Source: Alitta virens (lineage: Eukaryota > Annelida > Polychaeta > Phyllodocida > Nereididae). From it: DNA of 64,000 nt. The translations under genes were made by a program, and so were the position numbers. The notes beneath the pieces were generated by a model. The model was not told the DNA's origin and ran no database searches. It saw nothing but the letters and a program-made list of their open reading frames with translations. The stretch covers positions 3,360,370 through 3,424,369 of the forward strand of contig OW028579.1 in the NCBI GenBank assembly GCA_932294295.1, read 5' to 3'. Numbering within the stretch: position 1 is the first letter of the stretch; each line of letters opens with the position of its first letter. This document shows, one piece after another, positions 24,536-36,722 of this stretch.

Positions 24536-24811
24536 GTTCAATGTTTAATTGCTGAACCGCATGTGCTTACAAACACCCGTAGCATTCTTGCACAATCTGT
24601 CTAACATTGCCCGCTGGCTTGTTTGGGCTCAGTGCATTGCCTATTGGCATTGGCTGTTTAACTTTGGCTGATTGTATTCATGTCTCTGCGTGTCATCTAT
24701 TTGCAACACCCATATGATGTTATTGTTCCATTAGTGAAAAGGGCAGAATTAATGTTGTTGTCCTGCACGAGCATGGCTTAGACCGCATAACTCTGACTCA
24801 TAAAACTGAAG

Positions 24812-24960
24812 CGGTGTGTGTGTGTGTGATTAAGGCTTTACATCCTGTATTTCTGCACCAGTTGGGCTAATTAGGACAGGCAGAGACCATGGCAATGAGA
24901 CGAAGGATGAAACAGCCATCCAACGTAGGCTCGACCGGGAAACAAACCATAAAACTGAAG
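24812..24960 (-). mobile_element. tRNA-derived SINE family S, copy 1 with target duplication
   Basis: The insert is flanked by a perfect 13-bp direct repeat CATAAAACTGAAG (24799-24811 and 24948-24960). The body contains GCACCAGTTGGGCTAATTAG and a minus-strand B-box fragment. It interrupts the left palindrome arm: the right arm lacks it, so it is younger than the duplication. Confidence 0.75.
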
Positions 24961-27149
24961 CCATGACAATACTGACTATTAGACCACATACCTCAGGCAC
25001 TGTAGTGTAATTTTACTTTTATTAGAATAAGATCGCATAATGCTGATTGGCTACCACAAAGCATTGACATTGATTGTTATTCAAGTAAATGCAAAATGGC
25101 AGTCTTGGACTGCTGAACTCTAACCAGCCAAAAAAAAAGCCATAATGATGATAGCTCGACAAACTTTATTTTCACCATTAATGCTAAGCTCTCATAATAC
25201 CTAAAAGTGATGAAATGCATATTTATGCAAATATAGCCAAGAAATATGTGCAGAGTAAGTCTGACTAGATTTCATTAAACCTGTGACATGCCAGATTTTA
25301 GCCTTTTGACAAATGATGATGTATGGCAAACCAACAGTTCTCATAAGTTATTAAACACTGACTTGCAATGAGTAAGACAGTCATGAAAAACATCAGTAGG
25401 CTATTGATTGATTATTAGAATACAAATTAGTCTTTCCATTAGCATCAGTTTCCAAACCAAGTTATTAGCAACTGTGGTACAGAGCATAAAATTAAATTCA
25501 ATGCACTACAAGGCAGTATACAATACAATACAATATAATACAATAAAGCAATACAATTCAATACAACACCTGTTCTTTTCTGACAACAACCCTGAACAAC
25601 ATTCATTATGTGATAAAGAATATTGTGACAATTTGAACCAGTCTTCTTTCTTTGGAGCACACAATGCACTAGGCCCATAGTTTCATCAAAAAATGTTGGG
25701 TTTCTCAGGTGATGAGGGCATAGGGGTGTCGGATATTTCCACAAAAAAAAGGAGACTAATATATTTCTAATTTGGGATTGATTTCTAGTCAAATTTGTTT
25801 GTAATTATATTTCTCTATATGGGAACAGCAAAACACACACATGTTTGATGTTAAAGGCAGGGGTTATTTTTATTTTATTGGATGAACGAAATATTGGTAG
25901 TAACTGTAATACATTAATATATCATTGAGATAGTTAACACTGTGAAGCAATTAAGGAGGTGAGAATATATATTTTGGCAGAATGAAAAATGTTCAAAAAG
26001 CTGAGCATGGCTGATGTCAAAAATACATAGAGCCTACCCTAGTATATAATCAAATTGTTAGAAGTAGTTGGCCAAATAACTAAAATGGTACATGAGAAGT
26101 CTAGCATTTTAGGTAATCTAATTTTTTGTTATCACGTTAAGCTTTTTTCCTGGGGTATAGGTTTGGATTCATTGCAAACACCATTGCTTTTTAAATATTA
26201 GAACTATTTGAAAAATAACACACTCGCATAATAATTGTGCATGATATGACCTTAGGAGAACATGTGCAATGCGCTGTCAACTGAAATTGCAACAAATAAC
26301 GCGTAAGATTACTTTGATGTAACCGTACATGCATGTAGTTGGACAATGACTCAGACATGTAGGTTTCATATGCAATTAAATAAATATGCAATTGGAATTC
26401 TGACTTATGACTTCCCATTGTGGTACAGCTTTCACATGTAATTTCAATGTTTGATTCTATCCATTTCAATGGACACATACCACCATCCTAAATGAAACAT
26501 AACATATACTGCCTTCCATCATCTCAGGCAACACTTAATTATTTACATGGGCAATATTTGAAACACTATACTCCAAATAAGCAATGTCAGACACCAGGAA
26601 AACAATCAAATATACCACTGGGCAAATATGGGTAGGACGAGAATTGGAAAAAGATAATACATGTTTTATCACTCATCCAAGAGGTAATTACTATGGAACT
26701 GTATTTGAATGGGCATTGACATTGAAATGAAAAACAAATAATTTAATAATGCAGACAGCAGAACTTTTGTGGGATATTTTTGATGCATTTTCAATGAAGT
26801 GGCATACGTCACAGGAACATTTGGCATCATATGCATTTGTTGACAATGAAGAAATGTAACAGGCAGTGTTACAAACCACACAGATACATTCATAGATAAT
26901 ACATATACATGACTTTTTAATGTAATTAGTTCAGTGATCCTGCAGCAGTGAGCCTCTATTTCTCTATTACATGTTTATGACTCTTTTTTGATGACATAAA
27001 TTAACAGAACATTAGTATGTTGAGACTGTCACAACTTTTATGACGTTACTTATATTGGAGCTGATTGATTTCAAGCAAACATGAAGAGCTTACTCCCTTG
27101 TTTATAATTGATGATATAGTGCCTCATTGATACTGACCTGGAACTTCAG

Positions 27150-27420
27150 CTGATATTATGACTGGCTGACAGGGCAAAAACAATGATGAGAAGATAATGT
27201 CCCATGTTACATATTTATGCCATGTATTTTATTTGATGCTGAAACAAAACCAGGTAGCAGGAATATCCGGTTTTGCATCTGATGCAAATGACATCCAGCA
27301 GCTGAGATTTAGCCCACATGAAGAGTCCACAGACAAGGATTTGAACCCAGGATTACCGGAGGAGCTGGCCAATCATCATTCATTAACCAAAAGACTGCCA
27401 AGCTATCTCTAATGCATGTG
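27150..27420 (-). mobile_element. tRNA-derived SINE shared by both arms
   Basis: On the minus strand a tRNA-like region with the B-box GGGTTCAAATCC lies near 27345. The same unit is at about 61390-61660 in the right arm, inverted, so insertion preceded the arm duplication. Confidence 0.5.
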
Positions 27421-27994
27421 ATTCTGGCAAACAATCATTTGTGTGATTTATAGCAGAACTCATAGATTTATAACTTAAACTCCAGAGGACACCATGTGAA
27501 TCCAGCATTCAAATTGGCTAATAAATGGGGTCCTACTGTAAAATGCTCAGTGATCTACATTAAATTTAACTTCCAAAGAAAATTGTTTCTTAAATATCAT
27601 CAAAGTGTCATCATGTTTTTCAGTTGTGGTTAATAATATGCTAGCGCGAGTAGTCAACAGAAACTGACGTGACTTACAATGTCCTACAAATGTAATACAT
27701 TACTTACTCAGAAAATATAATCTTCATGAACACTCTTGATTGCTTCTCAAAGAATTTGAATTGACGATAATTCTTCAAAGATGGCTGGTTGTGTTACACA
27801 TGTACAGTTATCTACCAAAAGTTTATATTTTTTCAGTGGTGGTAGGTGTAAGCCGACTATATATATATAAGCTTACAGGGGACAGAAGTGGCTGGCTTTA
27901 GCCAGTTATAGCTACAGCCAGGAATAGATTGCTACTGTTTTCTAGAGTCAACCATATTCTATGAAACTAACTGCATGTATAAGTATGGGCATTG

Positions 27995-28140
27995 CTCATG
28001 GTGGGTTGATTAGGGCTTTACCATGGTAATGAGATGAAGGATGAAACAGCCATCCAAGTTAGGCTCGACAGGGAATTGAACTCGGGACCCAGTGGTTGGA
28101 AGCCAAGCATGCTGCCGTCACTGAGCTAGGCCCCCACCCC
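27995..28140 (-). mobile_element. SINE family S, copy 2 with full tRNA-like head
   Basis: Read on the minus strand the copy begins with a tRNA-like head carrying A-box TAGCTCAGTGACGG and B-box GAGTTCAATTCC, then the shared body word ATGGCTGTTTCATCCTTC. It is 5'-complete but lacks the 3' TG-repeat tail of copies 1 and 3. Confidence 0.65.
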
Positions 28141-29754
28141 ATGGGCATTGTTCACATTAAATTTCCAGTGACCCTTGGGTGCCAAGTTTAATTGCTTGTG
28201 TAGTGTAGTGGTCCTGGTGTGAGCAGAATGTTGCCCTCGCACCAGAGAGTGACTCTCCTGCTGCAATGTCAAAATGTTCCCTTGGGCATTTGGCTAGCTC
28301 TGCCTTCAGCAATTTCCATTGTTGTTTCGGGATCTTACTCATTTGGGGTCAATGCCCAGTTGGTCACTTCATAACAGATGAACAGATGAAACTGTCTGCT
28401 TGGTTCTGATGCTTTTGTGTCTTCATATAACAGTTGGACACAAAAACCAATTTTGTAGGTGCGTTATTCCCACTAGACAATAACCATGCCATGCTATGCT
28501 GTATGACTCATACTATCATGTTTGTCCCATCATTTTCAACAAACATCTTTTCAGGGCTCTATCCTCTATCCTGCCAGTATCATAATTGTAAATGTGTCGC
28601 TGTAATTATATTTCAAATATGTTAATTGTGTTGAATTCCTTGATGCTGCATTACAGTAATTCAGGCATAAGTCTCATTGTTAATTCAGATTAGCCTTATA
28701 ACAGTATTCTACATTTCTCAAAACGTCAAATGTCAAATACATATTCATATTGTAGACGTGTGATATTATATTAAAAACCAAGCTCAGCTCAAGCTATTTC
28801 AAATGCATACAATGAAAATATTATACCTACAGGAACATTATTCCACAACTCATTTATATCAGAAGAAAACAAGTCTTTCTCATTTTGTGTTTAAGGTATA
28901 TATTTATCGATTGTTTTAATTTATGTAATTAATTTATGCCATATTGAAATTGTAACCCAGCTCAGTCTATTTCAAATATATACATCGAGGATACTGTGCA
29001 TGTAAACTGAAAGTGTTTACATCCAGAGCAGAACTCTACTGCACCTACATCAGCTGAGTGGCCTAAGAGAAAATGCATCAGGCAATTCAATATAGGCCAG
29101 CCCTGCTGAAGGTACCGAGTCCAATCCCCAGCCTGAGCACTCTTCATGAGCTACAGAGGGATGTCAATTGTATGAGACACCTTGTACTTGGTGTCTGTGC
29201 TGGGGCAAGTAAAAGTGTGGACTTCAAGTATTACCATCTCATCATTATGTCTGCCTTCAGCAGCTGGACATATATGCTGACTGGGCTTCCTGCCCGCTAG
29301 CATTTAGATACTGAAAATTCAATATGTTTGTCAAAATCATATAAGAAAAGTCTAAAATAATGTAGTTTGGGCTTTTGAGGGTTATATAATGGTAAATGAA
29401 ATAGAATTACAGCAACTTTTCTACTTCTTACTAATTTTTTTCTTCATAAAAACGATGATCATATCTAACAACAAAAAAGTGCTGAATTTTGTTGTTTGCT
29501 ACTATAGTATTCATGTTAACAATGACATTCATGACATTTTAGAAAAAATAAATTGTATCTATGTAGAGTCTATTAGATAGATTCATAAAAACTGGCCTCT
29601 TCTGCAAACTGTCAATTGGTTATAACTTCTATACAATGGTGCATTGCAAAAATATAGGGGAGAGTTGCCAGGATAATGGCACAACTGCATTATGTGGCCC
29701 TTTTGGAATGTTTTGTTTTTGTGCATAATTGATTGACCCTTATAAATTATGTCA

Positions 29755-29945
29755 CATTGTTGCAAGTATTTTGGAAATTTTTGGAGTGAGGAATATACAT
29801 TGCAACAATAAAGCATTTTCGCACTAACACTTTGAATTGAGCCCACTAGCGTTTACATATTTTGGATGGTGCGAAAGTGCCTTATTGTTGCCATGTATAT
29901 TCCTCACTTAAATAATTTCCAAAATACTTGCAACAATGTGCCACA
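29755..29945. repeat. Palindrome nested in the left arm
   Basis: TTGCAAGTATTTTGGAAATT and GAGGAATATACAT on the left return inverted on the right as ATGTATATTCCTCAC and CCAAAATACTTGCAA, with arms of ~70 bp around a ~30-bp centre. The same palindrome is in the right arm (about 56865-57030). Confidence 0.7.
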
Positions 29946-30646
29946 ATTTGCTTCTGGTCCAATTGAGGCAATTTTACTGGTCCAATCGTGGAAATTGCCA
30001 CAATTGGGCCAGAAGCCAATAGTAATTATTTTCCTGAAAGTCTTCATTATGATGATAATTGTTCGTTTCTAAAAGATATACCCACAATTTAATGGAATCT
30101 GTGTGAATTACTAAGTAAACCCTTAACATAATGAGGATGAAATTTAATTATTAGGAAGTGATCCAATTGTGGGAACTGTTAATCGTGATATTCAGCAAAT
30201 GTTCCAACATTTTCTCTGATTCAGCATTGGATTCCAGTGTGTCTCTCTAGGTTTATATATTTTTAATCTTTACATATCTATTAGAATGCACTAGTGGCAA
30301 TCTCGCTAATTAAATCTTTTTGTTCTAGCGATGTGAAAGTTTCAGGGTGAAATGATAGTGGTTCAATTGAGGAAACCGGGTGGTCCAATTGAGCCCAATT
30401 TGCCTGGATTGGACTACTTGGGCAAGAATCTTTTTAAAAACCTCTGCTTGACTTGATAGTACTTTTAAACTCCACTTTATTCAACGCAAATCATAAAGAT
30501 ATGGTAAATCTGCAACCAATTGAAACACAATATCAACCATTTGTATAAACTATAAATTATAATGATATCTAAAGTCTATATGTATAGAATAGCAACATAT
30601 AATTATATCTCATTATATGACAATTAATAGACATGTCATTGAAGTT

Positions 30647-33004
30647 GCAGGACTTCTGACAAAATAGCACAGAATAGCACTGTGTGTCTAGGCAAGCTGT
30701 CAAACAAATGTCAAAACACCAGAACAGACACAAATTGCAGAAATAAGCAGTGAAAATGCTAGAAAACAGTAGGGAAACAGAAAAGACTGTAAATTAATGT
30801 TGCCTACAGAGTGACACGAAATTTGACACAATTTAACTGGCAAAACAAACTAGACTGCTAAAAGAATGGAGGTGTTCAGCAGAGTCCAATACGAGCTAAA
30901 ATACAGATTGACAACACTTGAAATTGACAAGAAATAAACTACAGACATGGATTAAAATAATACAACAAAATACACACCACTGCTACATGAATAAGACCAA
31001 AATAAATATAAGCAGTGACAGGCTAGACAATTAAAAAAACACACCCTGTTCTCAGCTGAGCGATAATACAAGCCTAAAAAAAACAGTGACAACACGAGCA
31101 AAAAAATTGGAATGTCAACACACATAAAACTTATTTCAAAGGTATGTCTAGTTATTGAGCTATTGCATTTTACTCTTTCTGCAATTACTGTCAGATAGGT
31201 ACATTGTCACAATCAAAAGAGATCTCAATTTTTGCTACATTGCAATATATTTCTTGTTTATCAAAAATCATAGATTTTTGGTTGGAATGTGTCCTGCCAC
31301 TTCAGAAATCCAGATCTTTGCAGTGCAAGACTCGGACACTACTGTGGACCTAGCAGATTCTGTTGAGCTGCCAATGACGTCCGCGCCTGTGCTGTATAAC
31401 GGCGCCACGCTAATTTGTTTTCATTTGACACTGCACTGCTGTCCTGTAAACATTGCCTTGGTTAATATGCTCTGGGCATTATCATATTATTGCCAAATCT
31501 CCGCTTTTGATACATTTAAAAAATTAGATATTGGGATGAAAATAATTCAGTGAATTGTTGATATCCAACAATACACCACTTGGTAAAAATCTTTTCAATT
31601 GGGCAATTATACTAATTGTTTTTGTAATATTCTTTGCATTGATTCCATGTTATGTATTTGCCAATTCTTAACCAAAGAATGTAACCCTAAAAAAGTGTTG
31701 ATAATTGACACTTTTCATTGTTCTGCTAAATTCAAAGATATTTAAAGTTGAACCTGTCATTTAAAGCCTGCAAGTCAATATTGGGCTTCATCTATCACTA
31801 TCCTTGAAAGCCACTTAAGATCAAAATATTTCAACAATATACATATATGTATGAGTGACATTGACCCATTTCACAAGGTCAAAGATCACTTTTTTCTCCA
31901 ATTAAAAATGATAATAACTCAATAACTGAAAGTGCCACAGACTTGTACTTAACATATAGTGGGGCATTTGATTTAAAGCATATGAAAGTATTATGCATTT
32001 TATGATGAAAGCAAGAACATTTCAAGAATGTTTCTACACATTGTAAGGGTCATTTTCAGATGTGGAGCCAATTTAAGTTTGGCTTACACATTTACCAGAC
32101 AGCCCAACTTTTCCAAACAATTCCTCACTAGATGCGTGGCCTAGCCCTGCTCAACTTTGGGTTATTCTGCATCAGGCTGTCCCCCACAATCGCTGACCCA
32201 TTCCTTCATCTTACGTGTGTTCTTGGCTGTTATTGACCATTTTGCCACCACACAAGTGCCAATTTCCAAAATGTTTCAGTCGTTAAATCTTGCTAAGTGG
32301 CATGCATGGCAAGAATGAGCCCGCCCTCTAGTGAGATATAACGATAATATAACATCCTCCAAATGTTATATTATCGTTAAATCTCACAGTTGCCAAGCTG
32401 TTATATTGTGGATATCCATGCAAATTTAGCATGATTACCAACATGTGCTTGGAGGGCAGCTAAATTTGCATGGATAGCCACAATATAACAGCTTGGCAAC
32501 TCATAATATTGCTTGTAGGAGCTAGAAATACCTTTAAAATAAGTTCCAATTTTTTGCTCGTGTTGTGACTGTTTTTTTTTGGCCTGTATTATCGCTCAGC
32601 TGAGAACAGGGTGTTTTTTTTTTATTGTCTAGCCTGTCACTGCTTATATTAATTTTGGTCTTATTCAGGTAGCAGTGGTGTGTATTCTGTTGTATTCTTT
32701 TAATCCATGTCTGTAGTTTATTACCTGTCAATTTCAAGTGTTGTCAATCTGCATTTTTGCTTGTTTTCACTTTTTGTATTGAACTCTATTGAACACCTGA
32801 GTCTGTAAGTCTGCTTTGTTTAGGCAGTTAACTTGTGGCAAATTTTTGTGTCACTCTGTAGGCAACATTAATTTGCAGTCTTTTCTGTTTCCCTAGTGTT
32901 TTGCTAGCATTTTCATTATTTCTGAAATTTTTGTCTGATCTGGTGTTTTGACAGCTTGCCTAGACACACAGTGCTATTCTGTGCTATTTTGTCAGAAGTT
33001 CTGC
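30647..33004. mobile_element. 2.4-kb transposon with ~500-bp terminal inverted repeats
   Basis: The TIRs are 30647-31150 and 32522-33004. The tips are GCAGGACTTCTGACAAAAT and its inverse; inner matches continue through GTGACAACACGAGC to CTAG. The 1.37-kb centre has one unrecognised 132-codon frame (31155-31553, plus) and two strong hairpins (32335-32507). No transposase was recognised, so it is probably non-autonomous. No convincing target duplication was seen. Confidence 0.72.
32335..32507. repeat. Two adjacent hairpins inside the 2.4-kb element
   Basis: Hairpin 1 (about 32330-32382) pairs AACGATAATATAACAT with ATGTTATATTATCGTT around a 7-nt loop. Hairpin 2 (about 32390-32505) pairs TTGCCAAGCTGTTATATTGT and a ATCCATGCAAATTTAG segment with their inverse copies. 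Both are almost perfect. Confidence 0.75.
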
Positions 33005-34013
33005 TATTCCATTCTGAGTGCCTGCTATTCTGTTCCTTTCGTTGTCTGTTGGTTTCAGCCAGTTATAGTGATTATTTGGTGTTTTTGCAACTGCTTTTGA
33101 CTCACTTCATTTCCCCCAAAATTCAGTTTTATTTTGCGACAGTTCCTATTTGTTCTTATTGCTTGATATTATTAGTTGCTATTGGTTCTGTTTCTTGATT
33201 GTCCACTTTATTTACACCTATTGATACTTTTGCAAAAAAAATGCTATTTTCACACTGAGGGCTCTACAGGCATTGCATGCTATTTTTATATCTCCAGTTC
33301 AGAATCAAGCATTCCATGTTATGATACAACTCACAACCCACACCATCCTAATAGAAGTTCTGGAGGATCGTGCAGTGACGAAGGTCAATGAATGTCATAA
33401 AAAGGTCACTTAACTGTCATGGTGAAATACCAAAGAACCTTAAAGCTCCACCGTTTGTCAAAATTACTATTTTCTAAAACTTCATCAAATGATTGAAAAT
33501 CACTTCATTTGATAAAGGCACACTAAATATGTGTAAGCTAATAAATCTATCAGGCCTTAAATATTAAAAAATAAATGACACATTGAAAGAAATCAAGGCC
33601 AAAACATTGGATCATCACCCTTTTTTTGAGTATTGCAACATTATCACTTGGTTTGTTTACATATTGGATTTTAGATGGCATGAAAATTTATTTCTAGGTG
33701 AAGTTTATTTATGTTATAGAGAGATAGTGAACCCAGCAAGGCTCTGGAAGGTAGGTAATCAGTATTAAGAAGACAATGAAGTGAATGCTATAGATTTTGG
33801 CCATTGTCATTTTGAGTGACAATCCAGCTTTATGCTTGCCATTCAAGGGTCAGCATGGTACCCTTAGTAGTACTGGCAAAAACAAAAATGGATTGACAAT
33901 TTGGTAGCCTTATTTATAAGGTGGTCTTTATAGTAAGATGGCCTCAATATTGAGCTTATCCCACATAAGGTGTTAACTCACCCCAAGGTCACCATAAAAA
34001 TGTCCAACTAAGA
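33005..34013. other. Intergenic stretch without recognised features
   Basis: AT-rich sequence with short open frames only. No domain, RNA gene or clear repeat boundary was seen. Confidence 0.5.
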
Positions 34014-34565
34014 TAAGATAAGATAAGATAAAACTGTATTTAAAGTCGGGGTTATACAATAAAACAAATAACACAAGCTGCAAAGCTTCTTGCTGACAAA
34101 TGACACAAAAGAAACAATGAAAAAACGATGAGTGATATACAAATGAGAAGTGAATATAAGTAATTTACATTATAAAATACACGTAACTATAATAATTACT
34201 AAAGTGAATTGTATGCTAACTAAATATTATAATATGACATAGCAAACATGATCCACATTGACATTCATTGAGTACATAACATTGAGAAAGAGACCTTTGG
34301 AATTCTGGGAAATCTTTTGCATGTTTGACAGTTACAGGAAGAGAATTCCAAAGATAAGCACCCTGATAAGAGAGAGATTTTAAACCATATTGAATAGTAT
34401 TGTACTTAGTTTTCTTTAATTTGAAATCATCTCGCATACTGTATGGAGTACATTGTCTTTATAGAAGGAGGTTTCTACTGGAAGTGAAATACCATTAAGA
34501 ATTTTGAATACTTGTTCAACCAGTGCATGTTTACGACAGACATATAACATTTGAAAAAATTGCCC
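34014..34565 (-). pseudogene. LINE reverse transcriptase, C-terminal remnant, with tandem 3' tail
   Basis: On the minus strand, fragments read HALVEQVFKILNGIS and then LSYQGAYLWNSLPVTVKHAK, ending in a CxCGSCLLC-like tail. These are the conserved end of RT proteins of jockey/CR1-type non-LTR retrotransposons. A frameshift lies near 34440. The element's 3' end carries (TTATC)n, seen on the plus strand as repeated AAGAT at 34014-34034. It is a dead copy. Confidence 0.65.
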
Positions 34566-35540
34566 CAAATTTATGACCATATTTATAAGCCACGATGCCT
34601 GGCCTATGACGTCAAATGCTTGAATTCAATATGTGACGTCACAAATAAACGGCGGCAGTGATCATTTTCAAGGCAAGAACGTCGTTTATTACTTCTTTTT
34701 TTTCTGTTTCTTGGGGGCAACTGCCCCAAAACCCCCCCAATCTACACATGTGTTATTCATATTGTGTGCAACAATGAAATTTCGTAAAAAATACTGATTA
34801 TTTTCATATTTTATGGATGTCAAATATGGGCATAAATTTGGGTCCGCTATACTGCACTTAACCCTCTTTTAGAATATTCCTATAATGTGGCATAGTCATG
34901 TCACTAGCAAGATTGTCTGTCATGAAATAACTGGGCAAGCCAGTTAGTTGGGTTTAGTTCATTGAAAGAACACTAGGACTGTGCAGGACAGTTTAGTTCA
35001 GTGCATAAACACTGTGACTGTGCAAGATTGTCTAGTTCAGTGAAAGAGCACTAGGCATGTGCAAAGCAGTATAGTTCAGTAGATGGGCACCAGGGAAAAG
35101 GAAAAAGAAAGCTATTGAGCGCAACGTCGTATTTACTTAGTTGACTACAACGCGGAATCCCCTCAAATAACCCAGAATAGTTACAATTACATTTTGGTTC
35201 ATATAAATAAGATGAAATAAACAGCGTGAATCAGAAGGGGGAAAGAGCTCATAGCAGAGAGCTAATAGCAGAGTACGAGGTGGTCTGAAATGGATGTATG
35301 ATGATGTGATGCAAGAAAGACTTGAACTGGTTCTGGTGCATGTTTCCTTATTCCATGACACTGTAAGGAACACATCCTGACTTCCGGCGGTCAACAGGTC
35401 CACCCAGACCGCATCACAGAAGCGAGAAACAACCCTCAATGAATGAACAAATCACTACAACACAATAAGATGATTGAAAATCATTACATAAAAGTCTAAG
35501 TGCTCGTTCATTCAGTTATTTTTCTGTCATTAGTTATATT
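34566..35540. other. Unassigned insert separating two LINE remnants
   Basis: About 1 kb interrupts the LINE reading between 35550 and 34565. It is AT-rich, with a C-run near 34720 and a repeated phrase (GTGCA...TTTAGTTCA / GTGCA...TAGTTCAGT) at 34970-35075. No coding domain was recognised. Confidence 0.45.
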
Positions 35541-35549
35541 AAAAGAGTT

Positions 35550-35684
35550 TTAAACGGTTGAGCAATACAGAAAATTGTATAATATAAATGATTCATATAT
35601 TTTCATTTTAGTTGAATAGTCCAGATTTCTACATAATCTTAGCACTACATTGATTTGCCTGGCAGCTATTGGATTTTGCCCAGC
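35550..35684 (-). pseudogene. LINE reverse transcriptase fragment at the Polinton insertion site
   Basis: Minus strand: RQINVVLRLCRNLDYSTKMK then IYESFILYNFLYCSTV, a conserved RT thumb-region motif series of non-LTR elements. The fragment abuts the left Polinton end, so the Polinton entered DNA already occupied by a LINE. The continuation on the far side of the Polinton (beyond 55100) was not convincingly recognised. Confidence 0.6.
35679..35684. repeat. Target-site duplication, left
   Basis: CCCAGC directly precedes the left TIR and is repeated at 55094-55099. Six base pairs is the length expected of Polinton integration. Confidence 0.92.
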
Positions 35685-35761
35685 AGTAGTATAGGCTTCA
35701 CCATGCAGACTAACGCAGCAGGTGGCGCTACTGTTGTACTGTGAGGTGCTGCCACCACACA
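35685..35761 (+). repeat. Polinton left terminal inverted repeat
   Basis: It starts AGTAGTATAGGCTTCACC and ends GTGCTGCCACCACACA. It matches the right TIR inverted, differing by one small indel (GCAGCAGG versus GCATACAGCAGG) and one base change. The TIR is short for the class. Confidence 0.92.
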
Positions 35762-35970
35762 CCAGTCAGGCAAAGTGTTGTAATAAACAAGGATACATGC
35801 ATAGCTGTCTTAGAACAGTGAATTTGAAAGAACCAATGAGTGTTGGATATGAATATAGCTTGTTGTACTAAGGACCAATGAAAACGGAGGTGTTGTTCGC
35901 GCTACAAGTGTATAACCATTCTGTCTTGAAAGGGCTCAGTACTACAAACAGATGCTCTACAGACAACACA

Positions 35971-36497
35971 ATGGGTACAGTTTTCAGATGGCTTCTTGGT
36001 GGAAATAAGGAGTGCAAAGAAGGAGAAGTTCACCATTTCATTCTCCATGAAAGTTCAGATAAATTTACATCGCTAGACCAGTGTAAAGTCAATTTTAAGG
36101 AATTTGAGGATTGTGACCAGCGTTTCAAAGAAGCACTATACAGCGTTAGATTCCTATGTCGAGAACCAGTCATCAAAGATGTCATGAGTTTTGTTTTAAT
36201 ACTAATGCAAGTGCACAGTCATCATCTTCCGAAGAAGATGAAGATTCTACCAAGGATTACCCTAAGAGAGACAGAAAGGTTAAGGATGATTATGAGGACT
36301 ATGATCATAATGAAGATGGGGATGAACACATCAAACCGGTTGTGTCAAGTGTACCGTTGATGGTCATTACACCCTTTTCAGATGGCATGATTACGTCTCA
36401 AGCAATATTGATGACTGCTTATATGATTTTTCGGATAATTTTTTCCAAAATCCATGATTATCACCCACAATGGCGTGTTTACATGTATGGATTATAA
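35971..36497 (+). pseudogene. Polinton ORF 1, unknown protein with acidic Ser-rich tail, frameshifted
   Basis: The first frame starts MGTVFRWLLGGNKE (an upstream in-frame ATG at 35878 is possible) and runs through LDQCKVNFKEFEDCDQRFKE. Near 36190-36200 (TTTTGTTTTAA) the plausible reading moves to another frame, SSSEEDEDSTKDYPKRDRK, a charged tail typical of nuclear or core proteins. I do not recognise the family. It is the first gene inside the left TIR. Confidence 0.4.
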
Positions 36498-36649
36498 ACT
36501 AACCTTTAAATTCTTTAAGAATTTCCCTCCTTAATTTTTTAAACCAATTAGGACATGTTAAATAAATACATTCAAAGGGACCAATGGTGATGTGTTTACA
36601 CAATGTTAACCAATTATAGCAAGAGTGCAAATGTTACAACAGCACATCT

Positions 36650-36656
36650 TATATAC
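36650..36656 (+). promoter_or_regulatory. Putative TATA box for ORF 2
   Basis: TATATAC lies about 70 bp before the ATG at 36723, a spacing like that of the clearer TATA boxes at 39084 and 45182. Confidence 0.35.
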
Positions 36657-36722
36657 AGTGATGCTAAGAGTTAACACCCATAGACACTAGGAAAACATTG
36701 CACACAGCACATCATTTCAACC

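Larger units (their letters stand above)
24662..30422 (+). repeat. Left arm of a giant inverted repeat
   Basis: This arm is the inverted counterpart of 56413-64000. Anchors: 25408-25680 matches 63101-63373 inverted over equal length; 27197-27412 matches 61397-61612 with very few differences; the inner ends read GGATTGGACTACT (left) and AGTAGTCCAATCC (right). Open frames within it are short and lie inside repeats, so I call no genes. It contains older SINEs also present in the right arm (about 27150-27420 and 29035-29300) and a nested ~70-bp palindrome (29755-29945). The stretch 27700-28340 has no counterpart on the right. Confidence 0.85.

Noticed and set aside
25408..25792. Matching open frames in both palindrome arms
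   Set aside because: They lie in AATAC-type simple repeat and conserved arm DNA, show no domain, and occur on opposite strands of the same sequence.
29583..30072. Two related frames on opposite strands
   Set aside because: Their similarity comes from the nested palindrome, not from duplicated genes.
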